The notes below the pieces were generated by a model, which was given only the letters and a program-made list of their open reading frames with translations, was not told the origin of the DNA and made no database searches. A DNA stretch of 48,680 nucleotides, taken from the NCBI GenBank assembly GCA_013152325.1, contig JAADGN010000001.1:1-48680 (forward strand), read 5' to 3'. Made by a program: the position numbers and the translations under genes. The DNA is from Chloroflexota bacterium. GTDB taxonomy: Bacteria; Chloroflexota; Anaerolineae; Anaerolineales; Villigracilaceae. Positions 1 through 6,949 of the stretch are shown here, piece after piece; the first letter of the stretch is position 1; each line of letters starts with the position of its first letter.

Positions 1-6
1 GTTGCC

Positions 7-29
7 AGTTGTGAGTTGTTAGTTGTGAG
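7..29. repeat. Short 7-bp tandem repeat (AGTTGTK) at window edge
   Basis: The first 30 bases contain three consecutive heptads: AGTTGTG, AGTTGTT, AGTTGTG. The rest of the stretch up to the dinB promoter holds no convincing gene. The repeat may continue to the left of the window. Confidence 0.6.
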
Positions 30-193
30 GCGCGGCGGAACGAAGCACAGCCATCCCGCTTCCCGTCATCGGCGCATTGTGCTTGCCCGTCTTTGGAGCG
101 GCATTTTTTCTTTTTAACGGCAGCCATCCCGTTGTTCGTGCACGAGGCGGTACTGTTCGGCGCAGTCATTCCGTTATTTGAGGCCACATCCGC

Positions 194-199
194 TATAAT
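194..199 (+). promoter_or_regulatory. -10 box of dinB, probable leaderless start
   Basis: A perfect TATAAT lies exactly six bases before the ATG of dinB, so a transcript starting about seven bases downstream would begin at or next to the start codon. No Shine-Dalgarno sequence and no good -35 box are visible. The same geometry recurs upstream of three other genes here. Confidence 0.55.
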
Positions 200-205
200 T
201 CCCCC

Positions 206-1381
206 ATGCCCCGCAAGATCATCCACATCGACCTGGACGCCTTCTTCTGCGCGGTCGAAGAATTGCACAATCCCGCCCTGCGCGGCAAACCCTTCGCGGT
301 GGGCGGACGTCCCGAAACGCGCGGCGTGGTCGCATCCTGCTCTTACGCGGCGCGGCGGCGCGGCGTCCGTTCGGCGATGCCGATGGCGCGCGCCCTGCGG
401 CTGTGCCCGGACCTGGTCGTCGTCCCGCCGCGACATCGGGCATACAGCGAAGCATCGAAAAAAGTGATGGCGTTGCTGCGACTCGTCACACCGCTGGTCG
501 AGCAGATATCCATTGACGAGGCCTTCCTGGACGTGAGCGACCTTCCGGAGCCGGGGGAAACGATCGGCCGCCGGATGCAGGCCCAAATCCGGGATGGACT
601 CGGGCTGTCATCGTCTGTCGGCGTGGCGGCGAACAAGCTGGTCGCCAAAATCGCCAACGAGGTCGGCAAAAAGGCCTCCACCGGAGCCAAGCCGCCGTTC
701 GCCATCACGGTCGTCCCGCCCGGCGAGGAGACCGCCTTTCTATCCCCCCTGCCCGCCGGGATGCTGTGGGGCGTCGGGCCAAAGACCGCCGCGCGGCTGG
801 CCGAATTGGGCATCCACACCATCGGCGGGATCGCCCGCTGGCCGGAAGATGATTTGATCCGACGCTTCGGGGAACACGGCCGCGACCTGTCCCGTCACGC
901 CCGCGGGGTGGACGAGCGTCCTGTCGTGACAGAGCGCGAGGTCAAATCCATCAGCCAGGAGGTGACCTTCGCCCGCGACGTAAGCGACGACTCCGCGCTG
1001 GAACGCACGCTGCGCGGCCTGGCTGCCAAAGTGGGACGCCGCCTGCGCAAAGCCGACCTGGCCGGAAAGACCGTCAAGCTCAAAATCCGCTGGACGGATT
1101 TCACCACCCTGACACGGCAGGTCACACTCGCCACACCCACCGACCAGGATGACGAGATCGCCGCAGCCGCCTTGTCCCTGCTGGCAAAGGTACGTCCACC
1201 CGGCAAGACAGTGCGCCTGATCGGCGTCGGCGTGAGCGGACTGGGCCCGCCGCTGCGTCAGTTGTCGCTCTGGGAGGCCGGCTCGGAAAGATCCCGCCAT
1301 CTCCAGGAGGCGATTGACGCGCTGCACGAGAAATACGGCCAGGGCGTCATCCAACGCGGGGTGCAATCCACAGACAAATAG
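206..1381 (+). CDS. dinB: DNA polymerase IV (Y-family translesion polymerase)
   Basis: A 391-residue error-prone polymerase that copies past damaged bases. Y-family motifs are in order: IDLDAFFCAVE near residue 8 (first catalytic Asp and the Phe steric gate), a YAARRRGVRSAMPM fingers motif, and SIDEAFLDVS near residue 107 with the paired catalytic acidic residues. A helix-hairpin-helix thumb follows (LWGVGPKTAARL) and then the little-finger domain. The C-terminal RQLSLW near residue 353 fits the beta-clamp-binding consensus QLSLF. Length is normal for DinB. There is no Shine-Dalgarno; the start is set by the family N-terminus and the adjacent -10 box. It appears monocistronic. Confidence 0.95.
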   Translation: MPRKIIHIDLDAFFCAVEELHNPALRGKPFAVGGRPETRGVVASCSYAARRRGVRSAMPMARALRLCPDLVVVPPRHRAYSEASKKVMALLRLVTPLVEQISIDEAFLDVSDLPEPGETIGRRMQAQIRDGLGLSSSVGVAANKLVAKIANEVGKKASTGAKPPFAITVVPPGEETAFLSPLPAGMLWGVGPKTAARLAELGIHTIGGIARWPEDDLIRRFGEHGRDLSRHARGVDERPVVTEREVKSISQEVTFARDVSDDSALERTLRGLAAKVGRRLRKADLAGKTVKLKIRWTDFTTLTRQVTLATPTDQDDEIAAAALSLLAKVRPPGKTVRLIGVGVSGLGPPLRQLSLWEAGSERSRHLQEAIDALHEKYGQGVIQRGVQSTDK

Positions 1382-1434
1382 GGGTTCGCACGCGATCGCC
1401 TGCCCCTGAACGCCCATCCTTCCCAAGCAGGATG

Positions 1435-1440
1435 TATAAT
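1435..1440 (+). promoter_or_regulatory. Consensus -10 box upstream of the GyrI-like gene
   Basis: Perfect TATAAT in the dinB-downstream gap, preceded directly by TG. No convincing -35 was found. It would give a leader of about 30 bases that carries the Shine-Dalgarno GGGAGGG. Confidence 0.5.
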
Positions 1441-1478
1441 AAGGATGTCTTATCCACCACATGTCCGGGAGGGCATCT

Positions 1479-2114
1479 ATGACCAAGCTTGACCTGAGAA
1501 AAGAATTCAAACATCTCTATGCCCCCTCCGCCAGGCGCGTGGACATTGTGGACATCCCCGAATTCAATTTTGTGATGGTGGACGGCAAAATCGAACCCGG
1601 CAAGGAGCCGGCCACATCCGAGGCTTTCCAGGACGCGCTCAACGTCCTGTATGGCATTTCATTCACACTGAAGTTCATATCCAAACTACGCAAGACAAAT
1701 CCCATTGATTACAAGATCATGGCGCTGGAAGGTCTGTGGTGGACAGAAAGCGGCGAGACCGATTTCAACCGCAAGGACAAATGGCAATGGACGCTGATGA
1801 TGATGCAGCCTGCGCACATCACCAACGAGATGTTCGAGCAGGCCGTCGAAAATCTGCGCCAGAAGCGCGGCCACATTCCCGCGCTCACATATTTGCGCTT
1901 CGAAGCTTTCCACGAGGGATTGTGCATGCAGATCATGCATGTCGGGCCATACGACCTGGAACCGATGACCATCGCCCGCATGAACGACTTCGCCCGCGAG
2001 CAGGGATACAAATTGCGCGGCAAACACCACGAGATCTATCTGGGCGACCCGCGCCGCGCCAAACCGGAAAAACTGCGCACCATCCTGCGGCACCCGATCG
2101 AGAGAAACGTTTAA
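1479..2114 (+). CDS. GyrI-like small-molecule-binding domain protein
   Basis: A 211-residue soluble protein of the stand-alone GyrI-like (SOUL/GyrI fold) family, predicted to bind small amphipathic or cationic ligands. Family features visible are the early EFNFVMVDGKIEP strand with a flexible loop, a conserved Trp/Glu-rich centre (ALEGLWWTE, WQWTLMMMQP) and the C-terminal YLGDPRRAKPEKLRTILRHPI typical of this branch. The start at the second ATG is chosen because GGGAGGG lies five bases before it; an ATG six codons upstream has no such site. The ligand is unknown. Confidence 0.8.
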   Translation: MTKLDLRKEFKHLYAPSARRVDIVDIPEFNFVMVDGKIEPGKEPATSEAFQDALNVLYGISFTLKFISKLRKTNPIDYKIMALEGLWWTESGETDFNRKDKWQWTLMMMQPAHITNEMFEQAVENLRQKRGHIPALTYLRFEAFHEGLCMQIMHVGPYDLEPMTIARMNDFAREQGYKLRGKHHEIYLGDPRRAKPEKLRTILRHPIERNV

Positions 2115-2163
2115 CCTTGGGCGTTCGGACGTCCCAACGTTTTGCCGCCGCCCAGGAGGAAAC

Positions 2164-2583
2164 ATGCCGGTCAAAACCGCGACAATCTCACTGAACACCC
2201 AGGGCAATGCCGACATCCTCGACATCACCACCCAGGTTGCAGACGCCGTCGCCAAAAGCGGGCTGCAAAACGGCGCGGTGACGATCTTCTGTCCGTCCTC
2301 CACCAGCGCACTGACCACCATCGAATACGAATCCGGCTGTCTGGGCGACCTGCGCCGCCTGTTCGACGAGCTCGCGCCGCCGGGACACGGATACGCGCAC
2401 GAAGCCCGCTGGCACGACGGCAACGGTCATTCCCACGTGCGCGCTGCGCTGCTCGGCCCTTCGTTGAGCGTCCCTTTCGTAGACGGGCGTCTCACCCTGG
2501 GAACCTGGCAGCAGATCATCTTCGTCGACTTCGATACCCGCCCGCGACGGCGCGAACTTGTTGCACAAATCATGGGAGAATAG
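2164..2583 (+). CDS. YjbQ / UPF0047 family protein
   Basis: A 139-residue protein matching the YjbQ family (secondary thiamine-phosphate synthase/UPF0047). The diagnostic segments are STSALTTIEYES near residue 48 and HSHVRAALLGPSLSVPFVDG near residue 95, followed by TLGTWQQIIFVDFDTRPRRR, which carry the conserved His, Arg and Glu residues. Length is normal. A strong AGGAGG lies four bases before the ATG. The family's physiological function is uncertain beyond weak thiamine-phosphate synthase activity in vitro. The next gene starts 17 bases after its stop, so co-transcription is likely. Confidence 0.88.
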   Translation: MPVKTATISLNTQGNADILDITTQVADAVAKSGLQNGAVTIFCPSSTSALTTIEYESGCLGDLRRLFDELAPPGHGYAHEARWHDGNGHSHVRAALLGPSLSVPFVDGRLTLGTWQQIIFVDFDTRPRRRELVAQIMGE

Positions 2584-2599
2584 TTGCCACGAGGTGTTT

Positions 2600-3205
2600 A
2601 TGCCCACAAAGACAACCGGCACGAAAAAAACGGAACCAAAATCGTCAGCCCCCGCCCTGGATGCCTCCGAATTCCTGACCGCCGAATTCGAATACATCGC
2701 CCAGACCGCCTTCCAGGCGCACGAAGACCGGGCGCGCGTCTCTGCGTTCTACCTGGTCAGCGTGGGCAGCCTGCTCGGCGCCATCTTCGGGACGCAAATC
2801 TCCGCGGTCACAGCACCCTACTACGCTGCCTTTGCGACGCTCTTTCTGCTGCTCTCGGGATTTGGCGTGCTGACGCTGCTGCAACTGATCCGCCTGCGGC
2901 AGGCCTGGTACGACTCGGCAAAAGCCATGAACCACATCAAGGATTTCTACGTCAAGCACGCCAACGCCCTTCATCTGGACAAAGCTTTCCTGTGGACGGC
3001 TGACAGCCTGCCAAGACTCAACAAACCCTGGAGCATCTCTTTCATGCTGGCCCTGCAAGTGGCTCTGCTCGACGCGGTCACGTTGGGCGCAGCCATCTTG
3101 TACGCGGGCCTGGCGGTCAACTATCTGCTGACAATCGGCGCCATCCTCGGCGGACTGGCCTTCTTCGCCGCCCAACTATATTTGTTCCATCGACTCTTGC
3201 GCTAA
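2600..3205 (+). CDS. Hypothetical four-helix membrane protein
   Basis: A 201-residue protein not matched to a named family. After a charged, Thr/Lys-rich N-terminus of about 25 residues there are four hydrophobic segments in two pairs: about residues 48-70, 73-98, 145-172 and 175-198. The two pairs are separated by a roughly 45-residue loop. The start ATG follows GAGGTG at a proper distance. Tight spacing suggests co-transcription with the YjbQ gene. The N-terminal half-to-loop pattern (helix pair plus amphipathic region) is common in small accessory membrane proteins, but no function can be assigned. Confidence 0.75.
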   Translation: MPTKTTGTKKTEPKSSAPALDASEFLTAEFEYIAQTAFQAHEDRARVSAFYLVSVGSLLGAIFGTQISAVTAPYYAAFATLFLLLSGFGVLTLLQLIRLRQAWYDSAKAMNHIKDFYVKHANALHLDKAFLWTADSLPRLNKPWSISFMLALQVALLDAVTLGAAILYAGLAVNYLLTIGAILGGLAFFAAQLYLFHRLLR

Positions 3206-3208
3206 CCC

Positions 3209-3237
3209 TTGCTCATATCCCTCATCACCAGTAAAAT
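3209..3237 (+). promoter_or_regulatory. Promoter of the crcB transcript, spanned by an inverted repeat
   Basis: TTGCTC and TAAAAT are separated by 17 bases, a plausible housekeeping promoter that would start transcription near 3244. The -10 box overlaps the left arm of a perfect 9-bp inverted repeat (CACCAGTAA 3226-3234, TTACTGGTG 3247-3255), whose right arm contains the 5' strand of the riboswitch P1 stem. Confidence 0.5.
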
Positions 3238-3249
3238 AAACCGCTCTTA

Positions 3250-3298
3250 CTGGTGACGGAGTTCGCTACTGACTGCCCCTGGGCTGACGGCTCCAGCC
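3250..3298 (+). ncRNA. Fluoride riboswitch (crcB-type aptamer)
   Basis: The leader fits the small fluoride aptamer point by point. P1 is 3251-3255 with 3264-3268 (UGGUG/CGCUA, including wobbles). The pseudoknot is GGAGUU 3258-3263 with GGCUCC 3289-3294 (six pairs). A short P3 forms between 3275-3277 and 3282-3284, and ACUGCC precedes P3 as in the Thermotoga petrophila aptamer. GGGCUGACGGCUCC matches the conserved GGCUGAUGRCUCC 3' segment. The pseudoknot strand CUCCA (3291-3295) is complementary to UGGAG (3311-3315), the crcB ribosome-binding site, so translational control is likely. The downstream crcB gene supports the call. Confidence 0.8.
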
Positions 3299-3326
3299 AA
3301 ACCTTATCTGTGGAGAGACGCGGTAC

Positions 3327-3710
3327 ATGGGCAATCTTCTTTTGATCGGCATGGGGGGATTTATCGGCGCGACACTGCGCTACGCGTTGAGTGGCCTGGT
3401 GCAAAGCCTGTCGAAAAGCACACAATTCCCCTTCGGCACGCTGGCTGTCAATCTCGTCGGCTGCCTGCTGATCGGCGCGCTTTCCTACCTGGCCGAATCG
3501 TACAACACCTTCAGCCCTGAAACACATTCTCTCGTCTTTCTCGGTTTCCTGGGAGCCTTCACCACTTTCTCAACCTTCAGTTCCGAGAGCCTGACCCTGC
3601 TGCGCGACGGCCAAAACCTGCTTTCCTACCTGAATATCGGCATCCACGTCCTGTTTGGTCTGGGAGCCGTCTGGCTGGGACGCACAATGGCCGCCCTTCT
3701 CAGCAGCTAA
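3327..3710 (+). CDS. crcB: Fluoride ion channel CrcB/FluC
   Basis: A 127-residue, four-helix membrane protein forming an antiparallel-dimer fluoride exit channel. Family motifs are GGFIGATLRYALSG near residue 9, FPFGTLAVNLVGCLLIGAL near residue 36 with the conserved Asn, and GFLGAFTTFSTFSSES near residue 72 with the Phe-box and Thr/Ser track lining the pore. The ribosome-binding site GGAGAG is predicted to be masked by the riboswitch 3' strand when fluoride is absent. The single gene implies a homodimer. Its stop overlaps the stop of the convergent DUF6504 gene. Confidence 0.95.
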   Translation: MGNLLLIGMGGFIGATLRYALSGLVQSLSKSTQFPFGTLAVNLVGCLLIGALSYLAESYNTFSPETHSLVFLGFLGAFTTFSTFSSESLTLLRDGQNLLSYLNIGIHVLFGLGAVWLGRTMAALLSS

Positions 3711-4063
3711 GCCAACTCACGGAACAAGAACCAGCCCCCCTTGCGATGGTCTGCGTCCCCAGGCTCCCGGTCATAGTACAGATCGAATATCCGCTCCCCC
3801 TCCACCCGCACCCGAAAATAGAAACGCCCCACGCCCCATGAACCGCGTGTGGACGCAGCCGCCGCGTGACTCGGACGCATATTGCGGGCCATTCGTCCAC
3901 GGCGCCGGAAATCCGCCCATTCGTTCAGCATTTCGACGGTGCGGAACGTCTCGCCGCGCCAGATAAAGCCATCCGGGCAGGCAGGTTTCTTCTCCAAAAG
4001 CGGCGGCGCATCAAACGTGACCTCGACCTGCTCGCCGATAAAATGGACTGGAACCAGTCCCAT
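3707..4063 (-). CDS. DUF6504 family protein
   Basis: A 118-residue protein that I recognise as DUF6504. It has FDAPPLLEKKPACPDGFIWRG near residue 17, then the VEMLNEWADFRRRGRMARN block, and ends in GVGRFYFRVRVEGERIFDLYYDREP with the KGGWFLFREL tail. In actinobacteria and Chloroflexota such genes often sit near dinB or other Y-family polymerase genes, and dinB is 2.3 kb away here. The start was chosen because GGGAGG lies six bases upstream; earlier in-frame starts have none. The gene is convergent with crcB, and the two stop codons share four bases (CTAA). Confidence 0.78.
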   Translation of the reverse strand: MGLVPVHFIGEQVEVTFDAPPLLEKKPACPDGFIWRGETFRTVEMLNEWADFRRRGRMARNMRPSHAAAASTRGSWGVGRFYFRVRVEGERIFDLYYDREPGDADHRKGGWFLFRELA

Positions 4064-4143
4064 GGCATTCCTCCCGCGCCCGGCGCAACCTTCCGGGTGC
4101 GTTTTCGTAAGTAGGGGTAGCATGAAACGAAAAGGAGAACAAA

Positions 4144-4350
4144 ATGGCTGAGAATTACAAGCAATTGTACCGCAGCACCACCGACAGTATGCTGGCCGGC
4201 GTCTGCGGCGGACTGGGCGAATACGCCGCCCTCGACCCGACCGTCGTCCGGCTGCTGTTCGTGCTGGCTTTCTTCCTGACCGGGCCGGGCATCTTGCTGG
4301 CCTATTTGATCATGATGCTCATCATCCCGCCTGCGCCGGTGAGCCAATAA
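4144..4350 (+). CDS. PspC domain membrane protein
   Basis: A 68-residue protein consisting of one PspC domain: YRSTTDSMLAGVCGGLGEY at residues 9-27, then DPTVVRLLFVLAFFLTGPGILLAYLIMMLIIPP, with one long or two short membrane segments. PspC proteins act in the envelope-stress (phage shock) response, but no other psp gene is present here. A strong AAAGGAG lies seven bases before the ATG. It is divergent from DUF6504 and convergent with the ABC export operon, separated from the latter by a terminator. Confidence 0.88.
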   Translation: MAENYKQLYRSTTDSMLAGVCGGLGEYAALDPTVVRLLFVLAFFLTGPGILLAYLIMMLIIPPAPVSQ

Positions 4351-4354
4351 GTAT

Positions 4355-4434
4355 CTATCCGAAAATTCTTTTGTAGTAACGGCTTCAGCCGTCAAGTAGC
4401 GACTAAAAGTCGCTACTACACATTTTTCGGACAG
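4355..4434. repeat. MITE-like palindromic element with nested hairpins
   Basis: About 80 bases have imperfect terminal inverted repeats (CTATCCGAAAAT left; right end, read inward, CTGTCCGAAAAAT) and a second inverted pair TGTAGTA (4372-4378)/TACTACA (4414-4420). Inside are two perfect hairpins: ACGGCT-TC-AGCCGT and AGCGACT-AAA-AGTCGCT. The TGTAGTA...TACTACA frame with the same kind of core hairpin occurs again at 39320-39377. No coding potential is seen. Confidence 0.65.
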
Positions 4435-4444
4435 GTTCTAAATC

Positions 4445-4479
4445 AAAGCCTCGGGATTTTTGGAAAATCCTGAGGCTTT
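4445..4479. terminator. Bidirectional terminator between pspC and the ABC operon
   Basis: A 16-bp stem (AAAGCCTCGGGATTTT with its complement, one wobble) and a 3-base loop. It is A-rich at the 5' foot and T-rich at the 3' foot, so it can serve both converging genes. Confidence 0.8.
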
Positions 4480-4487
4480 ATGCTCGT

Positions 4488-5402
4488 TCAATCCCCTTTC
4501 GCCAGCGACAAAAAGACGTCCTCCAGCGTCGGCTCACCGCGTTCGACAGCCGCGACCTCCACGCCCGCGGCTGTCAGCGCCGCGCGCAGACGCCTGACCG
4601 TCATCTTCGGTCGCGTGATGATGCGCAAGTGGTTCCCCGCCAAACCGGTGTGCAGTACGCCGTCGGTAACGGAAAGCGTCTCCAGCCCCGCTTGCAGCGG
4701 TGCAGCGAACACATCCCACACCGGGCCGGGGAGCGTTTGCGCCTTGAGATTGGCAGGCGTGTCCATCGCCAGCAATTTTCCCTCGCGCATGATGCCCACC
4801 CGCTCGCAATATTCAGCCTCGTCCATGTAATGCGTGGTCACGAAGATCGTTACGCCCTCACCTGCCAAATCATAGATCAAATCCCAAAAGACGCGCCGGG
4901 CAGACGGGTCTACGCCGGAGGTCGGCTCGTCAAGAAAGAGCAGTTTCGGCTGATGTACCAGTGCAATCGCCAACGCCAGCCGCTGCCGCCAACCGACGGA
5001 GAGACTGCGGGTCAGCGTTTTCTCGTGCCCGCCCAGCGCCACACGCGCCAGCGTCGCTTCGATGCGGGCGCGCTCGGTCACACCGTACACGCCGCCATAA
5101 AAAGACAGGTTTTCCCAAACGGTCAAGTCATCGTAAATGGCAAATTTCTGCGACATGTACCCGGCGCGGGCGCGCACTTCCTCCGTCTGGAGGAAGGCGT
5201 CGTAGCCCAGCACTGTCGCGCGGCCATCCGACGGTTCGAGCAAGCCCAGCAACATGCGGATGGTGGTCGTCTTGCCCGACCCATTCGGGCCCAGATAGCC
5301 GACCACCTCGCCTGCATTGATGCGAAACGAGACGTGATCCACGGCCACGAAGTCGCCAAACAGGCGGGTCAGGTTTTCAGCAACGACAACTGGTTCCGGC
5401 AT
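4488..5402 (-). CDS. ABC exporter ATPase, YbhF C-terminal-half type
   Basis: A 304-residue nucleotide-binding protein. It has Walker A GPNGSGKTTT near residue 39, Q-loop MSQKFAIYDDLT, an atypical signature LSVGWRQRLALA, Walker B LLFLDEPTSGVDP, and an intact H-loop TTHYMDEAEYC. This set, especially GWRQRLALA with THYMDEAEYC, matches the second half of E. coli YbhF, where the two ATPase domains are fused. It is the last gene of the TetR-HlyD operon and starts 70 bases after the nucleotidyltransferase-like gene. It should pair with the ATPase encoded at 5958-6905 to drive the ABC-2 permease. The substrate is unknown. Confidence 0.85.
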   Translation of the reverse strand: MPEPVVVAENLTRLFGDFVAVDHVSFRINAGEVVGYLGPNGSGKTTTIRMLLGLLEPSDGRATVLGYDAFLQTEEVRARAGYMSQKFAIYDDLTVWENLSFYGGVYGVTERARIEATLARVALGGHEKTLTRSLSVGWRQRLALAIALVHQPKLLFLDEPTSGVDPSARRVFWDLIYDLAGEGVTIFVTTHYMDEAEYCERVGIMREGKLLAMDTPANLKAQTLPGPVWDVFAAPLQAGLETLSVTDGVLHTGLAGNHLRIITRPKMTVRRLRAALTAAGVEVAAVERGEPTLEDVFLSLAKGD

Positions 5403-5472
5403 AATTCACCATTATCTTCCGACACCGGCCCGAAATCCGCAGGCTTCGGAATCCATGTTCCACCACACTGGC

Positions 5473-5961
5473 TCAATTGCGACGTGCATCCAAAACAGCG
5501 CGGATCCTGGCCGCCTTCTCCGCACGGCCCATCTTTACGTAGGCCCCGGCTTCGTAAGCCAGCGGCAAGACAGGCACACGCTGGTCGCGCCAGGTCACGA
5601 AAATGCGCATGGCGATGTCGGGCGGAGCGCCCCACGCACCATCCGGATTTCGGTGCGCCATATCGCCAATCAATTCGACTTCCACGCCCGCGATCTCGGC
5701 CTTGCCGTCCCAGGAACGGACATTTTCCGACTCCCACAGATGCACCGGCGTGCGGATGAACCCATCAAGCCTGCGCTCCATCTCGTACACGCCGAGGCGG
5801 TCGCTTTGCAGGTCAAGGTCGTGGACGGGGATGTCCACGCCCTGCAAACGCAGGCCAGCGCTGCCGGTCAGCGCCCACAGCACGTCCGCAGGCGGGATAC
5901 GCGCCAAGACGGTTTCCAACGCGCGGGCGTGGGCTTCGGGGAGATCAAGGATGGCCTTCAC
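5473..5961 (-). CDS. Nucleotidyltransferase-fold protein inserted in the ABC operon
   Basis: A 162-residue protein starting at a GTG that overlaps the stop of the upstream ATPase by four bases (GTGA), so it is translationally coupled. It shows the Pol-beta-type nucleotidyltransferase pattern: LTGSAGLRLQGVDIPVHDLDLQSD near residues 28-51, that is Gly-Ser followed by Asp-x-Asp, with a later VEVELIGDM strand that could supply the third acidic residue. The C-terminal part is helical and basic. Related small proteins are annotated as MNT/AbiEii-like or aminoglycoside-nucleotidyltransferase-like. Its role inside an efflux operon is unknown; drug modification or regulation are options. Confidence 0.72.
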   Translation of the reverse strand: MKAILDLPEAHARALETVLARIPPADVLWALTGSAGLRLQGVDIPVHDLDLQSDRLGVYEMERRLDGFIRTPVHLWESENVRSWDGKAEIAGVEVELIGDMAHRNPDGAWGAPPDIAMRIFVTWRDQRVPVLPLAYEAGAYVKMGRAEKAARIRAVLDARRN

Positions 5962-6905
5962 AAAACATCCTCGGAGAGATCGATGAACACGTCCTCCAGC
6001 GTGGGCGGAACCTGACGCAAATCGTCCAGCGACCCGCCTCCGGCCCGGATGCGCCGCGGCAGCCGTCGAAGAACGGCTTTCATCCGTTTTTCGCGCACGC
6101 GCAGGTGGAGGCGGTCGCCGAAGGCCCGCGCGTCTTCCACGTCTTCGTCCTGCCCGGCAATCCGGCGCAAGAGGCGCAACGGCTGGCCGCGCAATTCCAG
6201 GATGCGGCCTTCGAGGGTCGCGCACAGCGCGCTGGGCGGGCCCTCCAGCAGGAAACGTCCCGCACGCATGAAGCCGATGCGGTTGCAGCGGGCAGCCTCG
6301 TCCATGTAAGGAGTGCTGATGACGACCGCGACCCCGTCTTCTGCGTCCGGGTTCAGAAGGCGAATGATCAATTGCCAAAAATCCTGGCGGGTGACCGGGT
6401 CTACACCGGTGGTGGGTTCGTCGAGCAATAAAATACGCGGACGATGCACCAGCGCCGTCGCCAGCCCCAGTTTCTGTTTCATGCCGCCCGAAAGTTGCCC
6501 AGCGCGGCGGTCTTTGAATTCCGCCAGTCCGACAAAATCGAGAATCTCCATGCTGCGCGGCAGCCACTCGCCGGTCGAAAGGCCGCGCACTTCGGCAAAG
6601 AAACGGATGTTTTCCAGCACAGTCAGGTCTTCGTAAAGCGAGAAGCGCTGCGAGAGGTAGCCGAGATGCGCCCGCGCCTGCTCGGCCTGGCGGGACATGT
6701 CGTACCCGGCAATGGCGATCTCGCCAGCGTCGGGCCACAGCGCGCCGACCAGCAACCGCAGCGTGGTCGTCTTGCCTGCGCCGTCCGAGCCGACCAAGCC
6801 GAATATCTCGCCTGCGGCGACGCGCAGGGAGATGCCGTCCACAGCGTGGATCGCGCCGAAGGACTTGTGCAAGTCAGAAACGCGGATAGGCCAGTTCGTA
6901 TCCAT
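5958..6905 (-). CDS. ABC exporter ATPase, YbhF N-terminal-half type
   Basis: A 315-residue nucleotide-binding protein with Walker A GSDGAGKTTT near residue 39, Q-loop LSQRFSLYEDLT, canonical signature LSGGMKQKLGLA and Walker B ILLLDEPTTGVDP. The H-loop His is replaced: STPYMDEAARC instead of STH. The first half of E. coli YbhF has the same traits (GPDGAGKTT, STSYLDEAEQC), so this is the split equivalent of that half and probably the non-equivalent ATP site of a heterodimer with the product of 4488-5402. The C-terminal 90 residues form the usual extension ending TLEDVFIDL. It lies 44 bases downstream of the HlyD gene. Confidence 0.86.
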   Translation of the reverse strand: MDTNWPIRVSDLHKSFGAIHAVDGISLRVAAGEIFGLVGSDGAGKTTTLRLLVGALWPDAGEIAIAGYDMSRQAEQARAHLGYLSQRFSLYEDLTVLENIRFFAEVRGLSTGEWLPRSMEILDFVGLAEFKDRRAGQLSGGMKQKLGLATALVHRPRILLLDEPTTGVDPVTRQDFWQLIIRLLNPDAEDGVAVVISTPYMDEAARCNRIGFMRAGRFLLEGPPSALCATLEGRILELRGQPLRLLRRIAGQDEDVEDARAFGDRLHLRVREKRMKAVLRRLPRRIRAGGGSLDDLRQVPPTLEDVFIDLSEDVL

Positions 6906-6949
6906 CAGGGAATCTCACCACACAGCAACGCAAGCAGACGAAGCGCCGC

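Noticed and set aside
5962-6738. Upstream extension of the nucleotidyltransferase-like frame through the ATPase gene
   Set aside because: The extension is out-of-frame ATPase sequence, Arg-rich and motif-free; the real start is the GTG at 5961 coupled to the ATPase stop.
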